From: Streptomyces mirabilis
GTDB lineage: Bacteria > Actinomycetota > Actinomycetes > Streptomycetales > Streptomycetaceae
Reading direction: 5' to 3'
DNA: 64,000 bases
NCBI RefSeq assembly: GCF_018310535.1
Contig: NZ_CP074102.1
Span: forward strand, 2,976,001 to 3,040,000
Below the pieces are notes generated by a model. The model was given only the letters and a program-made list of their open reading frames with translations, searched no databases and was not told the origin of the DNA. Positions 24,203 through 33,038 of this stretch are shown here, in pieces (the stretch's first letter is position 1; each line of letters begins with the position of its first letter). The translations under genes were made by a program, and so were the position numbers.

Positions 24203-24517
24203 ACGACCGTGAGGGCGGCATGGGAGCGGCAGTTGAGGCAGGCTCCGACCCGGGTGCAGTGGGCCCCGGAGCGCGATGTGCGGCTCAATCCGCTGCCATA
24301 CCGTTCGCTGCAGCCCGGCCTCGCGGGTGAGGCCGTACGGCGGTACGCGGACGAGTGGATCGTGGGGGTGGAGGATGTGACCCCGCTCGCTGCCGAGATC
24401 CATGGGCTCGTGCGGGAAGGCGAGCTCGACCGGGCCACCGCTCTGCTGCCCGAGGAGCGGCCCTATCCCCTCGGCGAGGAAGTGCCGGCGCGTCTAGGGT
24501 CGCGCAGTGATCGATGA
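24203..24517 (+). pseudogene. DUF4291 relic C (C-terminal half)
   Basis: About 100 codons read AAWERQLRQAPTRVQWAPERD, VRLNPLPYRSLQPGLAGEAVRRYADEW, VTPLAAEIHGLVREGELDRA and PYPLGEEVPARLG before a stop at 24517. This is the C-terminal half of DUF4291, with the N-terminal 90-100 residues absent. It may still be open from a GTG or ATG near 24191 but lacks the core start. Confidence 0.8.
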
Positions 24518-24656
24518 GCTTGGTCCGGGCGGATCACGCAGGAAGCCTGACGGCCTCACCGCTGACAGGGCATGCGGCAACGGACGGCTGCCGCACGTAT
24601 GGGATGGGCAGGGGCACGTTCGAGGTCAGCGGTCCCTTCTCCTCTGCCCCGCCCAC

Positions 24657-25586
24657 TCAATGGTTCGAGCCTTTGATCTGATGATGAGAGACCTGTTCCC
24701 GTGCCGTCCGCCACCGTGACCGGGTCTGCTCGACCACGCTGTCCCACTGTCGGTGGACCTCGTGGTCGGAAGGGCGGTGGCCCTGACGGATCCGGCTGAG
24801 CTCGTCTCGTACTTCTCGTCCCAGTGCCGCCGACGCGACCAGAACGAGCATGGCTGCGAAGAGGGCGGAGATCATCGCGAAGACGGCACCGACCACCCCG
24901 TAGCGTGCGGCGGAGGAGTTGAAGAGGCGCGGCATGTAGATGGTTGCGCCCACGGAATAGGCCACCGTCAGAACGGCGGCGGTGACGCCGAAGGGGAGCA
25001 GGTCCGGCCGGCTGATCCGCTTCGCCGACAGGATCCAGCCGCTCCAGACAAGGAATGCGGCGGTCACCGGTACCTGACACACCGAGGCGACAAGACCCAT
25101 CGGACCCCCGCCAAGGAGCGCGGAGAGCATCGCGGTGACCAGTACATAGCCACCGAGAGTGAGGATCCACCACAAGCCGTTGCGCGTGTTGCGCACACTG
25201 AGAGGCTTGAGTTCCCATGCCTGTTCGAAGAGCCGCTGCACGGCTCGCGCGAAACTGAGCACCGAGATCGTCAGAAACACCACCCCGAAGATGCCCACGC
25301 TCGCACTGGTGCCTTCGGCAGGAGAGAACAGGGAGCTGACCGCCATGGCGCCTGCTCCGGTGAGGTTGTAGCGCTTGATGATCCGCTCGGCGGCGTCGTA
25401 GTGCACGAAGTTGCCGAGGACGGCGCCAAGGAGGATGGAGAGCGGGACCAACGCCGTCAAGGCGCTGGACGCCAGAGCCATCGAGCGGTCGAAACCCACG
25501 ATCTTCTGAAACCGGTTGATGACCCGCAACGCGAAGGCAGGACGCAGCCAGAAGGTCAGCGTTCTGACGAGGCGCTCTCGATTCAT
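24657..25586 (-). CDS. YihY/BrkB family inner-membrane protein
   Basis: Codes for 309 residues from ATG 25586. Six membrane helices can be drawn: MALASSALTALVPLSILLGAVL, VGIFGVVFLTISVLSFARAVQRLFEQAW, LWWILTLGGYVLVTAMLSALL, MGLVASVCQVPVTAAFLVWSGWIL, LLPFGVTAAVLTVAYSVGATIYMPRLF and VVGAVFAMISALFAAMLVLVASAALGREV. The order and the AVQRLFEQAW segment fit the YihY/BrkB family, whose function is not established (earlier annotation as ribonuclease BN is wrong). The cytoplasmic C-terminus is basic and polar. It stands alone between a relic and the P450 operon. Confidence 0.88.
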   Translation of the reverse strand: MNRERLVRTLTFWLRPAFALRVINRFQKIVGFDRSMALASSALTALVPLSILLGAVLGNFVHYDAAERIIKRYNLTGAGAMAVSSLFSPAEGTSASVGIFGVVFLTISVLSFARAVQRLFEQAWELKPLSVRNTRNGLWWILTLGGYVLVTAMLSALLGGGPMGLVASVCQVPVTAAFLVWSGWILSAKRISRPDLLPFGVTAAVLTVAYSVGATIYMPRLFNSSAARYGVVGAVFAMISALFAAMLVLVASAALGREVRDELSRIRQGHRPSDHEVHRQWDSVVEQTRSRWRTAREQVSHHQIKGSNH

Positions 25587-25704
25587 CCCCGCCGTGCTGC
25601 CCTCCGTGAAGACCGGGTCCTGTGTGGCGACGTGAGCCTAACGGACGGTCGCCAAACCGATGAGGGGCGACACGAGCAGCGACGTGCCGGACTCGAACGC
25701 GCTG

Positions 25705-26919
25705 TCAGTTCTGGTCGACGAGTAGGTGGATGGGGCCTCGTAGGACGGGGCTGGGGCGGTACGGGGGTGGGTCGGTTACCAGCGTGGGGTCGGCGAGGCG
25801 GCGTACCAGTTCGGTCAGGGCGATCTGGGTTTCCAGTCGGGCCATCGGGCCGCCGAAGCACAGGTGGATGCCGCTGCCGAAGCCCAGGTGCTGGTTGTCC
25901 TGGCGATCGGGGTCGAAGCGGTCGGGATCGTGGAAGCGGTCCGGGTCGCGGCTGCCCGAGGCGAGCATGAGCATGACCTTCGAGCCCTTGGGGATGACGG
26001 TGTCGCCGACGGAGATGTCGCTGTACGCCGCCCGCCACGGAATGATGTGCACGGGGGGCTCGTAGCGCAGCAGTTCCTCGACCAGCCGTACGACCAGGTC
26101 CGGTTCGGCGCGCAGGCGTTGCAGCACCTCAGGGTGGCGCAGCAGCGTCAGCATGCCGTTGGTGATGAGGTTGACGGTGGTCTCGTGGCCGGCGATGAGC
26201 AGCAGGTTGGCGGTGCTGACGATTTCGGCGTCGGTCATCCGCCCGTCGGGCCCGTCGTCGTTGGCCAGCCGTGTCAGCAGGTCGTCGCCGGGGCGGCCGT
26301 GGCGTTGTTCCAGCAGTCCGCCGAGGTACTCGCGCAGGTCTTTGGTGGCCTGTACGCCGTTGTCCAGTTTCTCCTGCGGGTCGGTCTTGGGGTTGAAGTC
26401 GATCGAGTCGATGATGGCGTTCACCCACACGTGGAAACGCGGTTCGTCCTCGCGCGGCACACCGAGCAGGTGGCAGATCACGGTGACGGGGAACGGGTAG
26501 GCGAAGTCGTCGACGATGTCGATCCGCTCCTTGCCCGCGAAGTCGTCGATCAGACCCGAGACGATGGCGGTCAGGTCTGGTTCCATACCGGTCACGAGTC
26601 CCGGGGTGTGCGGGGGGCCGAAGTGACGCATCGCCAGGCGCCGCAGACGGTCGTGCTCGGGCGGGTCGAGGTTGATGAACGACGGCGTGGCGCGTTCCTG
26701 CATCGCGGGCATCGGATGCGTCAGATTGCGGACGTCGGAGCTCAGGTGCGGGTTGTGCAGGATGCCGCTGAGTTCGCGGTAGGTGCTGATGACGTAGCTG
26801 CCGTCCTCCTGCAGGGCCACCGGAGTCCTGCGCAGTTCGGCGTAGAGCGGGTACGGGTCGGCCCGGGTGGAGTAGTCGAGGATCCGGGGCAGGATGCCGG
26901 GCGTCTCGGTCGTGGTCAT
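25705..26919 (-). CDS. cytochrome P450
   Basis: Codes for 404 residues from ATG 26919, with GGAGGG upstream. The I-helix oxygen-binding motif is LLIAGHETTVNLI; ExxR is in EELLRYEPP; the haem-thiolate motif is FGSGIHLCFG with the ligand Cys. This is a soluble bacterial class I P450. It is the third gene of an operon with its own ferredoxin and ferredoxin reductase, 23 bases after the reductase, so the electron chain is complete in one transcript. The substrate is unknown; no biosynthetic or catabolic genes adjoin it. I could not assign a CYP family. Confidence 0.95.
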   Translation of the reverse strand: MTTTETPGILPRILDYSTRADPYPLYAELRRTPVALQEDGSYVISTYRELSGILHNPHLSSDVRNLTHPMPAMQERATPSFINLDPPEHDRLRRLAMRHFGPPHTPGLVTGMEPDLTAIVSGLIDDFAGKERIDIVDDFAYPFPVTVICHLLGVPREDEPRFHVWVNAIIDSIDFNPKTDPQEKLDNGVQATKDLREYLGGLLEQRHGRPGDDLLTRLANDDGPDGRMTDAEIVSTANLLLIAGHETTVNLITNGMLTLLRHPEVLQRLRAEPDLVVRLVEELLRYEPPVHIIPWRAAYSDISVGDTVIPKGSKVMLMLASGSRDPDRFHDPDRFDPDRQDNQHLGFGSGIHLCFGGPMARLETQIALTELVRRLADPTLVTDPPPYRPSPVLRGPIHLLVDQN

Positions 26920-26942
26920 GTCGCTTTCCCTCCTGTTCCCTC

Positions 26943-28334
26943 CTAGCGGTGCTGCCGCATGGCGGTGACGCGCCGCTCGCCCGGGTCATGGCCGGTGACG
27001 ACCACCGTGGCGCCCTGAGCGAGCAGAGTGGGGCCGGGGAAGTCGACGGGTACCGGTTTCGCGTCGACGGGCTGGTCGGGCGTGGGGCAGGGGGGCGGGA
27101 AGGGCGCGGCCGTCTCGATCAGCTTCCGGTAGTGGTCCAGCCACTTCGCGTTGTTGAAGCTGACCGCCGCGGTGACACGGCCCTGGTACCCGTATGCGGC
27201 GACGAAACGGTGGTCGGCCACGGATCCCTGGGTGATGACGACCTCGTCGGCGTAGGTCGGCACACCGACGGACTTGATGTTGACGCCGAACTGGATCGAC
27301 CAGAACGCCGGGATGGACAGGTGCGGCCAGCGGTCCGCCTGGGTGCTGACCATGTTGTGCGCCGCGATCTCGGCCTGCTCCACGGCGTTGGCCCAGTGTT
27401 CGAGCGAGATGAACCGGTACTCGTAGATCGGGTTCGGGCTGCGTGCCACGTCTCCGGCGACGAAGATGTCGTCGGTGACCAGGCCGTTGAGGTCGAAGGC
27501 GCGGCAGCCCGCGTCGCAGGCGACTCCCCATACGCCCACCGCCAGTCCCGAGTCGCGCAGCCACTCGGTGTTGCGGATGCCCCCGAGCGCCACCACCACC
27601 ACGTCGGCGTCGACCGCACTGCCGTCGGAGAAGTGGGCGCGGCGAACCCGCCCCTGCGCGTCGCCCTCCAGCTGGGTGACCTTGACTCCGCAGCGCAGGT
27701 CGACGCCGTGGGCGCGCTGCATGTCCGCCGCGATTTCGCCGATCATGGCGCCGAGTCCTCCGACCAGCGGGGACGGCGCCAGTTCGGCAACGGTCACCGG
27801 GATGTCGCGCTCACGGCAGACGGAGGCGATCTCGGAGCCGGTGAAGCCCGCGCCGATGATCAGTACGCGGGAGGGCCCGGCGGCGACCGCCCGCTGCAGG
27901 CCGGCGGCGTCCTCGCGCGTGCGGACCACGAACACACCGTCCAGGGCCGCCTCGGCCTCGACGGGCCAGGGCCGGGCCCGTACGCCGGTGGAGATCAGCA
28001 TGCGGTCGAAGGGGATCGTGCGGCCGTCGGCGAGCCGCACGTGGTTGGCCGCCAGGTCCAGTCCGTCGGCGGGGACGCCCAGGAGCCACTCCGCGTCGAT
28101 GTCACGACGCCGTGGCAGGGTGGTGCCGTCGGCCGGCACCCATCCGGTCAGTACCTGCTTGGACAGCGGGGGGCGGTCATAGGGCTCCCCCAACTCGTCA
28201 CCGATCATGGTCAGCTTCCCGGTGAACCCCTCGTCGCGCAGGGCCTCCGCGGCGCGCAGTCCCGCCAGAGACGCCCCGACGATCACGACGCGGCCGTCAC
28301 GCTTGAACCCCTGCAGGGTGTCGGCAGTGCTCAT
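26943..28334 (-). CDS. FAD-dependent ferredoxin reductase
   Basis: Codes for 463 residues. The FAD-binding fold starts VVIVGASLAGLRAAEALRDEG, followed by EPYDRPPLSKQVL typical of putidaredoxin-reductase-like enzymes; the NAD(P) fold is VLIIGAGFTGSEIASVC; the second FAD motif is NGLVTDDIFVAGDVAR. It passes electrons from NAD(P)H to the ferredoxin encoded just upstream. The start overlaps the ferredoxin stop by 4 bases (28331-28334). The C-terminal 60 residues (PFPPPCPTPDQPVDAKPVPVDFPGPTLLAQG) extend beyond the usual family length. Confidence 0.93.
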   Translation of the reverse strand: MSTADTLQGFKRDGRVVIVGASLAGLRAAEALRDEGFTGKLTMIGDELGEPYDRPPLSKQVLTGWVPADGTTLPRRRDIDAEWLLGVPADGLDLAANHVRLADGRTIPFDRMLISTGVRARPWPVEAEAALDGVFVVRTREDAAGLQRAVAAGPSRVLIIGAGFTGSEIASVCRERDIPVTVAELAPSPLVGGLGAMIGEIAADMQRAHGVDLRCGVKVTQLEGDAQGRVRRAHFSDGSAVDADVVVVALGGIRNTEWLRDSGLAVGVWGVACDAGCRAFDLNGLVTDDIFVAGDVARSPNPIYEYRFISLEHWANAVEQAEIAAHNMVSTQADRWPHLSIPAFWSIQFGVNIKSVGVPTYADEVVITQGSVADHRFVAAYGYQGRVTAAVSFNNAKWLDHYRKLIETAAPFPPPCPTPDQPVDAKPVPVDFPGPTLLAQGATVVVTGHDPGERRVTAMRQHR

Positions 28335-28558
28335 GACGGCGACGTCCCCACCGGCGCGTCCCGGCCCTCCAGCTGGTCGACCAGAATGGCCTGGAGCGGG
28401 CAGGCCGCCGCGGCGCGCAACACCTGTTGGCGCTGTGCGTCGTCAGGGTTCGAGGCGTACATCAGCGCTTCCTCGCCGTGCATCCGGAACGCGTCCGGGG
28501 CCAGGAACGCACACTGCGCATACCCCTGACACCGGGAAAGATCAACGACAACTCTCAT
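28331..28558 (-). CDS. [3Fe-4S]-type ferredoxin
   Basis: Codes for 75 residues from ATG 28558, with GGAGG 5 bases upstream; an ATG at 28570 includes that ribosome site and is unlikely. Three cysteines, Cys10 and Cys16 in CQGYAQC and Cys53 in AACPLQA, give the C-x5-C...CP pattern of single [3Fe-4S] ferredoxins that serve actinobacterial P450s. It is first in the Fd-FdR-P450 operon. Confidence 0.93.
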   Translation of the reverse strand: MRVVVDLSRCQGYAQCAFLAPDAFRMHGEEALMYASNPDDAQRQQVLRAAAACPLQAILVDQLEGRDAPVGTSPS

Positions 28559-29182
28559 CCCGACCTCCATTGCAGGGACCGCGAAGCCGCGGGTCCTGAG
28601 GCAGCACTCCTACGGCGCCCGAAGCGCGAGTCACGCCTTCCTCGAAGAAGGGAGTCGGCAGGTTTCCGCAGGAAGAATCGATCATCGCGAATGAGGCCTC
28701 GGCGTCTGCAAAACCGCCCGGAGAACCTGACCTTGCCGTCAAAAGCGTATCCCCCGCGCACGTGGTCCGCACGGTGAGGATTCAGGACGGGGCGTTCTTG
28801 GCGTCGAGCGCGGCCAGGGCCGGCGCGAAGGCGGCCACGAACTCAGTTCCTGTGCGTCTGCGTCGGGGTGGCGCTGCCCGGCGACGGTCACCACACGATC
28901 GCGACCTTCGACCGCATCCGCACCGCGCTGCGCACCGTTGCCCCGGACACCGCGACAGCCCATGAACCGACCGAACCGCTTCCTCCGACACCCCGACCGA
29001 AGCGCCGCTGGTGGCAGCGCCGCGGCTGATGTACGGAGGATGCGACGGCACGACCGCCCGTCCGCGGAAGCTCGCCTCGCCGAGGCCCGTACAGCCACGT
29101 CGACGACCGGGAGTTCCTGGCCGCCCGGCCGGATCACCCCGCTTCCGCGTGATCAAGTGACAACCCGTCGGTGGCTGATGCC
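28559..29182. other. gene-poor region with a possible coding relic
   Basis: There are 624 bases without a supported intact gene. A plus-strand stretch 28853-29029 reads ALPGDGHHTIATFDRIRTAL ... RPKRRWWQRRG and stops; it looks like the C-terminal end of a real protein whose start is lost, but I cannot name the family. The upstream region of the ferredoxin operon lies at its left end; no promoter could be fixed. Confidence 0.4.
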
Positions 29183-30814
29183 TCACTTCCGGTAGCCGAG
29201 GATCGTCATCATGCCGGACTCCGAGTGGTACTGGTTGTGGCAGTGGAGCATCCACAGGCCCGGGTTGTCGGCGTAGAAGTCGACGACGAGTTTGTGGTGC
29301 GGCACCACGTGGGCGGTGTCCTTGCGGGCGCCGACCACGCCGAAGCCGGTGAGGGCGAAGGTGTGGCCGTGCAGGTGCATGGGGTGCCACATGTCGGTGG
29401 CGTTGATGAGGGTCAGGCGGATCCGTTCGCCGTAGCTGACCGGGTGGCGTTGCTCGACGGAGTACGGCCGGTGGTCGAAGGCCCAGTCGAACTTCTTCAT
29501 CCCGCCGGTCAGTCTGATGCGCAGCTCGCGGTCCGGTTCGTCGTCGCTGAGGGCCACGGAGTCGTCCGGCACAAGGCGTCTGGCCGGGACGAGCTTGCCG
29601 TCGAGTTCGTCCGGGTGCACGGAGGGGCGGGGATTGTCCCCACTGCCGGTGCGCAGGACGGCCAGGGCCCTGGCGTTCTTGCCCTCGGCGAGCGCGACCA
29701 GTGGGAACACCCCGTCCTTGGCGGTGATCAGCACGTCGTAGCGTTCGGCCATGCCGAGCAGCAGCGCGTCCGTCTGCGTGTGCTCGACGGGGTAGCCGTC
29801 CGTGTGCGTGATCGTCATCTCGTGGCCGCCCAGCGCCACCCGGAAGGCCGTTTCGGCGCCGGCGTTGATGATCCGCAGCCGGATGCGGTCCCCCTTGCGG
29901 GCCCGGAAGACCGAAGGAGCCTTTGGGAGACGGCCGTTGACCAGGTAGAACGGGTAGTCGACGCTGCCTCCCTCGCTGTGCAGGATGCGGCTGTGGGAGT
30001 TCCGCAGGACGCGGGAGGGACCGTGGGGCTTCTCGTGGGCGGCCTTGTCATGGGCCTTGCCCCCGGGTTCGTCGTCCTCACCCATGCCCATGCCCGTCGC
30101 CATGCCCTTGCCGTCGAGCAGTTGTGCGAGCACACCGTCGGGGGTGGAGCCGGCCACGCCGTCCACCCAGTCGTCCAGGATGACGACCCACTCCTTGTCG
30201 TAGGACAACGGCTCCCTGGGGTCCTCGACGATCAGCGGGGCGTACAGGCCGCGGTCGAGCTGCAGCCCCGAGTGCGAGTGCAGCCAGTACGTGCCCGGGT
30301 GGTCCACGGCGAAGCGGTAGTTGAAGTCGGCGCCGGGCCTGATGGGGTGCTGGGTGAGGCCGGGCACTCCGTCCATGTCGCAGCGCATGCGGACACCGTG
30401 CGAGTGCAGCGTCGTGGACACGGGCAGATGGTTGGCCAGGTTGAGATCGAGGATGTCGCCCGACTTGATCCGCACCTCCCTGCCGGGCAGCGAGTCGCCG
30501 TACGCCCATGACCTGACGGTCCGTCCACCCAGGTCGAGGGTCGTCTCGGCGGCCGTGAGCCTGAACGAGCGAACGGGGCCGGACCCGCGTTTCCTCTCGA
30601 CTGCGAGGACCTCGGGATCGGACGGGTTCACGTACCCCTTGGGTCCCCTGGGGACGAAGGGTCTGCCGCCGTGGCCGCTCCCCTGGTGCTCGCCGGGGCC
30701 GGGGTGCGAGCCAGGTCCGGAGGGAGAGTCGGACCCGGAGCAGCCGGCCAGGAGTCCCGAGCCGGCGGCCGCGATCGAGGCACCGAGCACGGTGCGCCGC
30801 GTAGGTGAGTGCAT
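29183..30814 (-). CDS. multicopper oxidase, Tat-type lipoprotein
   Basis: Codes for 543 residues from ATG 30814 (GTG 30829 is the alternative). The N-terminus has a twin-arginine (PTRRTVLG) and a lipobox (LLAGC, Cys25), so it should be exported folded and lipid-anchored. Copper motifs are complete: LHSHGVRM and TYWLHSHSG (type 2/3 His pairs), WHPMHLHGH, and LHCHNQYHSESGMM with the type 1 Cys and a Met-rich end. Three cupredoxin domains are evident. A linker rich in His and Gly follows the lipobox, and a Met/Gly/Glu-rich segment (MATGMGMGEDDEPGG) near residue 230 may bind copper. Roles of such proteins include copper or iron oxidation and phenol oxidation. It is divergent from an iron-boxed siderophore uptake operon. 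Confidence 0.94.
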   Translation of the reverse strand: MHSPTRRTVLGASIAAAGSGLLAGCSGSDSPSGPGSHPGPGEHQGSGHGGRPFVPRGPKGYVNPSDPEVLAVERKRGSGPVRSFRLTAAETTLDLGGRTVRSWAYGDSLPGREVRIKSGDILDLNLANHLPVSTTLHSHGVRMRCDMDGVPGLTQHPIRPGADFNYRFAVDHPGTYWLHSHSGLQLDRGLYAPLIVEDPREPLSYDKEWVVILDDWVDGVAGSTPDGVLAQLLDGKGMATGMGMGEDDEPGGKAHDKAAHEKPHGPSRVLRNSHSRILHSEGGSVDYPFYLVNGRLPKAPSVFRARKGDRIRLRIINAGAETAFRVALGGHEMTITHTDGYPVEHTQTDALLLGMAERYDVLITAKDGVFPLVALAEGKNARALAVLRTGSGDNPRPSVHPDELDGKLVPARRLVPDDSVALSDDEPDRELRIRLTGGMKKFDWAFDHRPYSVEQRHPVSYGERIRLTLINATDMWHPMHLHGHTFALTGFGVVGARKDTAHVVPHHKLVVDFYADNPGLWMLHCHNQYHSESGMMTILGYRK

Positions 30815-30907
30815 GAATGAATAACACACGTTTTACGCTGATATGTCCTCGAACCCGGCACGGTGTGTCCCCCATCGGAGCAGACCCCGTCACCCCGAAA
30901 CGGAGGC

Positions 30908-30926
30908 TAAGGTTAGGCTTGCCTTA
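30908..30926 (+). promoter_or_regulatory. iron box (DmdR1/IdeR-like)
   Basis: TAAGGTTAGGCTTGCCTTA matches 15 of 19 positions of the actinobacterial iron box consensus TTAGGTTAGGCTAACCTAA. It is 20 bases upstream of the GTG start of the siderophore-binding protein and between divergent genes, so repression by an iron-loaded DmdR/IdeR regulator is expected. Confidence 0.85.
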
Positions 30927-30945
30927 TCCATTGATCGGAGTACTC

Positions 30946-32007
30946 GTGCGTACCTTGGGGTCGAAGGCCGTCCTGGCCGTTGCCGTCGTCGGCGGCCTGC
31001 TGGCCGGATGTTCGTCCGGGAGCGGTGACGGGGACAACGGCTCCTCGCGGGGCAAGAACACCTCCAGCGGCGACCGCAATCTCGTGAGCGGGGCCTCCGA
31101 GGGCCCCTCCGTCGCCCCCGGCGCTGTCGCCGCCGGGATGGGCGCGGGGAGCGCCGAGGACGGCGAATTCCCTCGGACCGTCGGGCACTTCGAGGGCAAG
31201 ACGGAGATCAAGAGCGCGCCCAAGAAGATCGCCGCGCTCAGCACCGGACAGCTGGACGACCTGCTGACCCTGGGCATCGTGCCGACCGTGACGACCCGCG
31301 CGGACAACGCCGGGCTGGCGCCGGACTATCTGAACGGCGCCTTCCCCACGTACAAGAAGCAGTTGTCGGCCATGGCCGACGCGGGGACCCGTACCGCGCC
31401 CAACCTGGAGACGCTCGCCGCCGCCAAGCCCGATCTGATCCTGATCAACGACTCGCTCGGCGACCTCTACCCGAAGCTGTCGAAGATCGCGCCCACCGTC
31501 GTGACGGCCGGCAACGGCATCAACTGGAAGCGGGATCTGCTCCTCGTCGGTGACGCGGTCGGCAAGGGCGACAAGGCGCAGGCACTGCTCGACGGCATCG
31601 TGAGCGACGCCGCCACGCGGGGGAAGCAGCTCGGCGATCCCGCCGTGTCCATGCTGCGGTTCACGCCGGACCGGACGCGGATGTTCGGAGTGTCGTCGTT
31701 CACCGGCTCCATCGCCGTCGACATGGGGCTCGCCCGGCCCAAGTCGCAGCAGTTCAACGCCATTTCGCAGGACATCGGGGCGGAGAGCGTCGATGTCGCG
31801 GACGGGGACTGGATCTTCTACTCGGTGCAGGGCGACGCCTCCAAGACCGACGCGGGCAGCGTGCTCGCCGGCCCCCTGTGGAAGTCGATGAAGGCGGTCA
31901 AGGCCAAGCACGCCGTGAAGGTCGACGACGACCCCTGGTACCTCAACGCCGGCCCCACCGCCGCCCGCCTCGTCGTACGACAGCTCGCGGACACCCTCGG
32001 CAAGTGA
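30946..32007 (+). CDS. siderophore ABC transporter binding lipoprotein
   Basis: Codes for 353 residues from GTG 30946 (GGAG upstream). The signal ends in a lipobox, GGLLAGC (Cys22). A Ser/Gly/Asp-rich linker leads to the FecB/FhuD-like periplasmic-binding fold: KTEIKSAPKKIAALSTGQLDDLLTLGIVPTVTTRA, then PNLETLAAAKPDLILINDS in the first lobe, and WYLNAGPTAARLVVRQLADTLG at the end. It should bind a ferric siderophore outside the cell and deliver it to the two permeases. The stop overlaps the GTG of the first permease. The iron box upstream predicts induction under iron limitation. Confidence 0.93.
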   Translation: MRTLGSKAVLAVAVVGGLLAGCSSGSGDGDNGSSRGKNTSSGDRNLVSGASEGPSVAPGAVAAGMGAGSAEDGEFPRTVGHFEGKTEIKSAPKKIAALSTGQLDDLLTLGIVPTVTTRADNAGLAPDYLNGAFPTYKKQLSAMADAGTRTAPNLETLAAAKPDLILINDSLGDLYPKLSKIAPTVVTAGNGINWKRDLLLVGDAVGKGDKAQALLDGIVSDAATRGKQLGDPAVSMLRFTPDRTRMFGVSSFTGSIAVDMGLARPKSQQFNAISQDIGAESVDVADGDWIFYSVQGDASKTDAGSVLAGPLWKSMKAVKAKHAVKVDDDPWYLNAGPTAARLVVRQLADTLGK

Positions 32008-33038
32008 CCGGTCCTACCTCTGCCGCACGCCGCACATCCGCCCCGGCGGGCGTGCGGCGTGCGACCTGGCTGGGCGTGGCCCTCCTCCTCGCCGTCACCG
32101 CCGCCGCCCTCAGCCTCGCCGTCGGCACCCGCCCCGTCCCGCTGTCCGCCGTCCTCGACGCGCTGGTGCACGGCGGGAATTCACCGGACGCGCTGGTCGT
32201 ACGGTCCCTGCGGATGCCGCGGACCGCGATCGGAGTGACCGCCGGTGCCGCCCTCGGACTCTCGGGGGCGGCGCTCCAGGCGGTCACCCGCAATCCGCTC
32301 GCCGACCCCGGCATCCTCGGCCTCAGTCAGGGCGCGGCGGCCGGTGTCGTGTTCGCCATCGCGCTCGGCCGGGCGAACGGCTTCGACGGGTACGTCTGGT
32401 ACGCCTTCACCGGCGCGGTCCTCGCCGCCTGCGTCGTGTACGCCATCGCCTCGCGCGGACGCGGCGGAGCCTCCCCGGTGAAGCTGGCGCTCGCCGGAAC
32501 CGCGCTGTCGGCGATGACGGCGGGGGCCACGACCGTCGTACTGACGTCGAGTTCGGCCACGCTGGACCAGTTCCGGTTCTGGCAGGTGGGCGCGCTCAGC
32601 GGGCGCGACGCGGAAACGGTGGGGCACATGCTGCCCTTCCTCGCCACCGGGGCACTCCTCGTGCTGGCCTGCGCCCGCGGCCTGGACGCGCTCGCGCTCG
32701 GCGACGACACCGCACGGGCGCTCGGCCACCGCGTCACGCTCGTACGGGGCTGTGCGGCGCTCGGCGCGACCGTGCTCACCGCGGCCGCGGTCGCCGCCGC
32801 GGGCCCCATCGCCTTCATCGGCCTCGCCGTCCCCCACCTCGCCCGCCGACTGGTCAGTGGCGGCCACCGCTGGACCCTCCCCCTCTCCGCACTCCTCGGC
32901 GCCGCCCTGCTGCTCGCCGCGGACGTGGCGGGCCGGGTAGTACGCGCCCCGGCGGAAGTGCCGGCCGGAGTGATGACCGCGCTGGTGGGCGTACCGGTCC
33001 TGGTCGTACTCGTACGGCGGAAGGGCATGGCCTCGTGA
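32004..33038 (+). CDS. FecCD-type iron-siderophore permease 1
   Basis: Codes for 344 residues from GTG 32004, overlapping the preceding stop (GTGA). It has about nine to ten helices with family hallmarks RSLRMPRTAIGVTAGAALGLSGAALQAVTRNPLADPGILGLSQGAA, the DTARALGHRV coupling region facing the ATPase, and AGPIAFIGLAVPHLARRLV. It forms a heterodimer with the next gene product. The substrate is a ferric siderophore of unknown type. Confidence 0.93.
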   Translation: MTGPTSAARRTSAPAGVRRATWLGVALLLAVTAAALSLAVGTRPVPLSAVLDALVHGGNSPDALVVRSLRMPRTAIGVTAGAALGLSGAALQAVTRNPLADPGILGLSQGAAAGVVFAIALGRANGFDGYVWYAFTGAVLAACVVYAIASRGRGGASPVKLALAGTALSAMTAGATTVVLTSSSATLDQFRFWQVGALSGRDAETVGHMLPFLATGALLVLACARGLDALALGDDTARALGHRVTLVRGCAALGATVLTAAAVAAAGPIAFIGLAVPHLARRLVSGGHRWTLPLSALLGAALLLAADVAGRVVRAPAEVPAGVMTALVGVPVLVVLVRRKGMAS

